Assembly: GCA_046482855.1 (NCBI GenBank)
Contig: JAWOEH010000080.1
Span: forward strand, 1 to 7,869
Direction: 5' to 3'
From: CAYVSF01 sp046482855
GTDB lineage: Bacteria; Bacteroidota; Bacteroidia; Bacteroidales; UBA12077
DNA: 7,869 nucleotides
Positions 7,125-7,869 of the stretch are shown here, in pieces (within the stretch, counting starts at the first letter, position 1; every line of letters starts with the position of its first letter). The notes under the pieces were generated by a model. The model saw only the letters and a list, made by a program, of their open reading frames with translations. It made no database searches and was not told the origin of the DNA. A program made the position numbers and the translations under genes.

Positions 7125-7637
7125 ATGAATCTACACTTCCCTTCAACAAAAAAGCTTTCATCCGACAAAATTGTAAGCATCTTCGCCTTTGTCATCAGCA
7201 TGGGTACCCTGTTCACCTTCATCTACCAAACCCGGATAATGCAGGAACACCAGCGGGCATCACACTTGCCGTACCTCGAGGTTTGGCATAATAATTTCTC
7301 CGACAAATTCGAAGTAATCCTGTTCAACAATGGCGTGGGCCCGGCCTTTATTACAGAATCGCACCTAACTTATAAAGATTCTAATTACATTTTCATGTAT
7401 GGCCAATTCTTTGACGATTTCGACAATAGTATAAAATTCAGGAATACACATTTTACCCCCGGAAGAGTTATTCCCGCCGGAGAGCACGTTGTTTTATTCG
7501 GCGTATACGACAGCACAGCAACAAAGTCAGTACTTAAAAGATGCTCACAAATTGACTTTTTTATTCGCTACAATTCAGTATTTGAAGAGAGTTGGACGAT
7601 TAGTAAAATTGGGATTCCCCCTAAAAGAGTAGAGTAA
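7125..7637 (+). CDS. Small single-pass membrane protein of unknown function
   Basis: I do not recognise a named family. From the ATG at 7125 the protein has 170 residues. An in-frame GTG at 7065 would add 20 residues, but the ATG, preceded by TGGAAAAA, is more natural. A short basic N-terminus (Lys9, Lys10, Lys15) precedes one hydrophobic helix at about 16-35, then a charged stretch (QTRIMQEHQR). The remaining ~130 residues look like a beta-rich domain. PYLEVW at 49-54 is followed by FEVILFNNGVGPAFI at about 62-76. This NNG-x-GPA pattern recurs in uncharacterised bacterial membrane-anchored proteins as I recall them, but no function is attached to it. There is one Cys and no catalytic motif. 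The positive-inside rule favours an N-in topology with the domain outside the cytoplasm. It is followed 36 bases later by a phosphatase gene on the same strand. Confidence 0.7.
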   Translation: MNLHFPSTKKLSSDKIVSIFAFVISMGTLFTFIYQTRIMQEHQRASHLPYLEVWHNNFSDKFEVILFNNGVGPAFITESHLTYKDSNYIFMYGQFFDDFDNSIKFRNTHFTPGRVIPAGEHVVLFGVYDSTATKSVLKRCSQIDFFIRYNSVFEESWTISKIGIPPKRVE

Positions 7638-7673
7638 GGCGAAACAAAAGCCCCAGAAAGTTGTAGCTTTAGT

Positions 7674-7869
7674 ATGCGCTATGCCATTGCCGATATACAC
7701 GGATGCTATCAAACCTTTCGCTCTATGGTGGAAGATCATCTGCACCTTACACACAATGATACACTCTATCTGCTGGGCGACTACACCGACCGGGGACCGG
7801 CAACAGCTGAACTACTCAACTACATTATGAATCTGCAAAAGCAGGGATATACCCTTGTGTTGCTTCGCG
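7674..7869 (+). CDS. Calcineurin-like Ser/Thr protein phosphatase, N-terminal part, cut by window edge
   Basis: The first 65 codons of a metallophosphatase of the bacterial PPP type (PrpA/ApaH-like). The metal-binding motifs are plain: ADIHG (Asp7, His9) at the N-terminus and GDYTDRG at residues 35-41 (Asp36, Asp39, Arg40). The sequence stops at LVLLR, just where the GNHE motif would follow. These enzymes use a two-metal centre (often Mn or Fe) to remove phosphate from proteins or to cleave dinucleoside polyphosphates; the fragment cannot tell which. The spacing between the first two motifs suits the short bacterial protein phosphatases of about 210-240 residues. The ATG at 7674 directly precedes RYAIADIHG, leaving no room for a signal peptide, so the enzyme is cytoplasmic. 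The truncation is due to the window. Confidence 0.88.
   Translation, partial: MRYAIADIHGCYQTFRSMVEDHLHLTHNDTLYLLGDYTDRGPATAELLNYIMNLQKQGYTLVLLR

Noticed and set aside
7004..7291. Open reading frame of 95 codons beginning MAPLTTNSS
   Set aside because: It overlaps the better-supported membrane protein gene in another frame, has an unlikely composition (Pro, Arg, His and Cys rich) and no motif.
7638..7673. Terminator between the membrane protein and the phosphatase gene
   Set aside because: Only a 4-5 bp AAAGC/GCTTT pairing is possible, with a long loop and no T-run; it is too weak to call.

Overview
The window looks like chromosomal DNA from a member of the Bacteroidota. Three things suggest this: moderate GC, start codons that mostly lack a Shine-Dalgarno sequence, and a perfect TAnnTTTG-type -7 promoter element ahead of the main operon. 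The assignment is inferred from these signals and the protein style, not from a database match. No mobile element, RNA gene, CRISPR array or clear sign of horizontal transfer was seen.

Positions 1-5758, minus strand: a compact operon reading leftwards in the order usp, mrpA, mrpB, mrpC, mrpD, mrpE (cut by the left edge). The five mrp genes encode subunits of a multi-subunit Na+/H+ antiporter (Mrp/Mnh/Sha). MrpA and MrpD are the large NuoL/NuoN-like ion-translocating subunits, MrpC is NuoK-like, and MrpB and MrpE are small membrane subunits. MrpF and MrpG would be expected beyond position 1. The first gene encodes a soluble tandem universal-stress-protein (Usp) and ends only 17 bases before mrpA. 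The stress protein and the antiporter are therefore probably co-transcribed, from a promoter near 5829-5836. The complex would use the proton motive force to expel Na+ and hold cytoplasmic pH under salt or alkaline stress.

Positions 5759-6003: a divergent intergenic region. It holds the usp promoter, a perfect 6-bp hairpin in the predicted usp leader, and a 30-base imperfect inverted repeat upstream of the rightward gene.

Positions 6004-7869, plus strand: an exported alpha/beta-hydrolase of the esterase D/Fes type, then about 300 bases without a gene that contain a second 30-base inverted repeat. After that come a small single-pass membrane protein of unknown function and the first 65 codons of a calcineurin-like Ser/Thr protein phosphatase cut by the right edge. 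These three genes show no obvious functional link to the antiporter.

Most of the window is a recognisable, conserved system. The less ordinary points are the Usp leader gene of the mrp operon, with its eroded nucleotide-binding motifs, the inverted repeats in the two non-coding stretches, and the uncharacterised membrane protein. I saw no strong evidence of a wholly new system.
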